Below are positions 61,868 through 64,000 of a stretch of DNA of 64,000 bases, piece after piece. The notes under the pieces are model-generated. The model was not told the DNA's origin. It was given only the letters and a program-made list of their open reading frames with translations, and made no database searches. The position numbers and the translations under genes are program-made. The first letter of the stretch is position 1. Every line of letters begins with the position of its first letter. The stretch covers positions 16,046,368 through 16,110,367 of the forward strand of contig NC_059481.1 in NCBI RefSeq assembly GCF_018139145.2. Direction: 5' to 3'. The stretch is from Gymnogyps californianus. Lineage: Eukaryota > Chordata > Aves > Accipitriformes > Cathartidae.

Positions 61868-64000
61868 TACTGCTGTAATACTGTTTGTCTAAGCTGAGGA
61901 CCTGGTTCATAGGTTATGAACTGCTGTAAGACCTGTTCGAAAGGGAGTTATCTGTGCTCAATACATTGTACTACCTGTAATCTCAAATGATCCTGCAAAA
62001 TTCAGGATATTGCAAATGTAGAGAGCTTTGCAATAAGTAATCATTTTGAGAGTGCTGGAAAACGGAAGAGTTAGTGCTACTTAAAGGACAATAAAATAAG
62101 CATTAGCACAAAACAGTTTTTGCAACAATCAAGTTTGATGTATGTCCTGTTCTGTTGACAAAATTTCCTCAGAGCTCTTCACAAGAAGGGAAAGCAACTT
62201 GTAAAAGCTGGGAATGCAGGAAAGAGCTAAAATTGCAGCCAGAGTTTCAAAAGAACAAACAAAGAAAAGCATATTTCCATTTCCATTACAGGACAACATT
62301 CTTGGGAGTTCAGAGCAGTGAGCTGAGAACACACCAGCCACAACAGGAGGTGTAGAGCTGCAAAGAGCTTTTTATCTTCATGCATCGCAGGTCTGAGCAC
62401 CTCTGCAGTTAGGAAAGAAAGATGTTCCTGAGACTTTTAAAACTCCTTCTCTTTTTTGAGGCAGGATCTCTTTCAGAGTTATAAAAAGGGTCTGGTCTGC
62501 AGACCTCTGAGTACAACACTGCAAGCCCGAGTCCAAATTCTGTCAAACCCCAGAGAAGTCTGACTCGCACTCTCCGTGCAGAAAGCCTGCTAAGCATCAT
62601 ACCCATTTCACACCCTATTCCAACACACCTCCCCAGCACTATCCCTCTTGCTTCCAAGTAGTGTGTCTCTGTACTGACCCTTCCCCACGCTAGTTCTGCT
62701 TTAATCAGGCAAAGAAACCTGTGGTAGCTTGGGAAAACTGGCAGCTCAGAGGAGAGCTTTTGTTTGTACAAGAAACGTTTTCATCCAAGCGAGCACAACC
62801 ATCTCATTATTTTGAATAGCCACACATATGCTGGAAACCTAGATACCAGATACCTTCTCCCCTGATCCTTCATAGGACCAGAGAGATTTCTGCCTGTTTG
62901 ATTCAGTTGCAGTGCTACAAAGTTATTAGCACTTGCTTTTTTGGTGTCCGTAATAAGACAAGCAGTTTTCCAAGTAGCGCCACAAAAGCGCTGTTTCTCA
63001 TCACCACTAAAACCTCAGACACTTTACCCTCAGCAGAAACGAGTGCTGGAGACTTGCAGCCATACTGCTTCCAGCACCGGCTGGTCTTATCAATTAGCTA
63101 TTTCCCCACAGATGGTGCTTCTTATGTAGAAGGACAGAACAGAGAAAAACTTGTCCTGCTCAGAAACACTTGTTTAGAAATCTCTAGTGAATCTGAAGGT
63201 AAATCCATCTGCTTTCAAACTGTTTGCGTGTATGCTGCAGACCTGCTGTATACCTGCTGGATTCATGTGCCCTAGAGAAGGGTAGACCCTGACTGAGAAA
63301 GTGCCTTTCCCCAGCTTGGCATACCCCAATGGGACTTTGCCCATGGGCTCTTCCATTTCCAGACTCTCCAAAGGGGCTGGCTTTCCTGCCTCCATTAAAT
63401 GCTGGGCATATCCCTGCCTTTAAGAGCCTGTTCTTTACAAACAGACCGCCTTTTTGCAGTGCGGTCCTGCAGTCATTTACATATTCAAAGCACTCTTTGA
63501 AAAGGCCTGTAGCACAGTTTTATGAGCACAAAATCTTTCGTGCAATTAGGTGATGTGCAGATGCCTGTGCATGGCTTTTAGAAAACCTTACCAAAGAGGG
63601 ACAAACCTCACACTGTATTTCTGGTGGGTGCCTCAGAGCACTGAGGCCCTGCAAAACTCAGTGCAATACTTGGCTAAACACTGCTTCTTGCCTTGCCTCC
63701 CGGTTCGTCAGACTGGAGGATTGGAGTATGCTCTTGGCATTTTGTCATTTGATTTCTTTACAAGCCCAATTTGGGAGGAGAGGACATCATTTATCTTGAT
63801 ACATTTCACTCCCTATCCGTCATGTTAACCAGGTGGGATTGGCGGGTAAGCCCATGGGCGGTCGGGGAGGCAGTAGCCAGCCTAGCTTTTTTGAACAGCT
63901 TCTTGCTGATGTAGCTCACAGAGAGGCCCTGACTTTGTCCACATCATGTCAGGGCTGACCCCTTTGTCAGGGCTCTCATCACTCAGATTTCCTTGTGCCT

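Larger units (their letters stand above)
46095..64000 (+). other. NTRK3: NTRK3 intron downstream of the insert exon (5' part)
   Basis: The intron begins GTGAGT and continues past the window edge. The next constitutive kinase exon (starting VGGHTMLP in known Trk receptors) was not found, nor an exon for the 14-residue insert. Contents I can name are MIR-like fragments at 48.6, 49.7, 59.85 and 61.2 kb, a CORE-SINE-like tail at 47.8 kb, a CR1 copy at 49.1 kb, the solo LTR at 52.4-53.0 kb and a short dispersed repeat at 61.8 kb. The AT-rich stretch 54.5-56.2 kb has no long open frame and no repeat I can name. The remainder is unrecognised. Confidence 0.85.

Noticed and set aside
1..64000. CRISPR arrays, operons, tRNA or rRNA genes, bacterial mobile elements
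   Set aside because: None seen. Spliced receptor-kinase exons, CR1 copies and the LTR show a vertebrate nuclear genome, where these bacterial features are not expected.

Overview
This window is almost entirely intronic DNA from a vertebrate nuclear genome, very probably a bird. It carries part of the kinase region of NTRK3 (TrkC, the neurotrophin-3 receptor tyrosine kinase) on the + strand. Three constitutive kinase exons are clear: 23897-24027 (131 bp, glycine-rich loop to the VAVK lysine), 28104-28276 (173 bp, helix C to hinge) and 33970-34213 (244 bp, catalytic loop to activation loop). All three have canonical AG/GT borders, and the codon phases join exactly across the introns. A fourth, 75-bp exon at 46020-46094 encodes exactly 25 residues in phase 0. 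It matches, by position, length and sequence character, the known 25-residue TrkC 'kinase insert' cassette that is spliced in after the activation-loop tyrosines.

Layout: 1-23896 is the 3' part of the long intron before the kinase domain. 24028-28103 and 28277-33969 are introns between kinase exons. 34214-46019 is the intron before the optional cassette. 46095-64000 is the intron after it. Neither the following constitutive kinase exon nor a 14-residue insert exon was seen before the window ends. The alternative exons of kinase-less TrkC were not seen before 23897.

The introns hold ordinary avian repeat content: decayed CR1 LINE copies (9.4-10.2 kb and 34.5-34.9 kb sense, 49.07-49.26 kb antisense), several very old MIR-like/CORE-SINE fragments, small microsatellites, and one well-preserved 615-bp solo LTR of an endogenous retrovirus (52404-53018). 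That LTR has TGT...ACA ends, a 4-bp target duplication, a TATA box and a polyadenylation signal, all in the same orientation as NTRK3. The bird assignment rests on the CR1 copies and on the LTR, which resembles one I recall as common in avian genomes; the species cannot be fixed.

No second gene, RNA gene or novel system is supported. The other open frames (up to 231 codons) look like chance frames in introns. The items most worth a second look are the 25-codon insert exon with its roughly 110-bp pyrimidine tract, the sense-oriented LTR a few kilobases downstream, a perfect 14-bp-arm hairpin in the intron between the second and third exons, and an inverted pair of octamer (ATGCAAAT) motifs flanking a TTAATTAA homeodomain-type site upstream of the insert exon.
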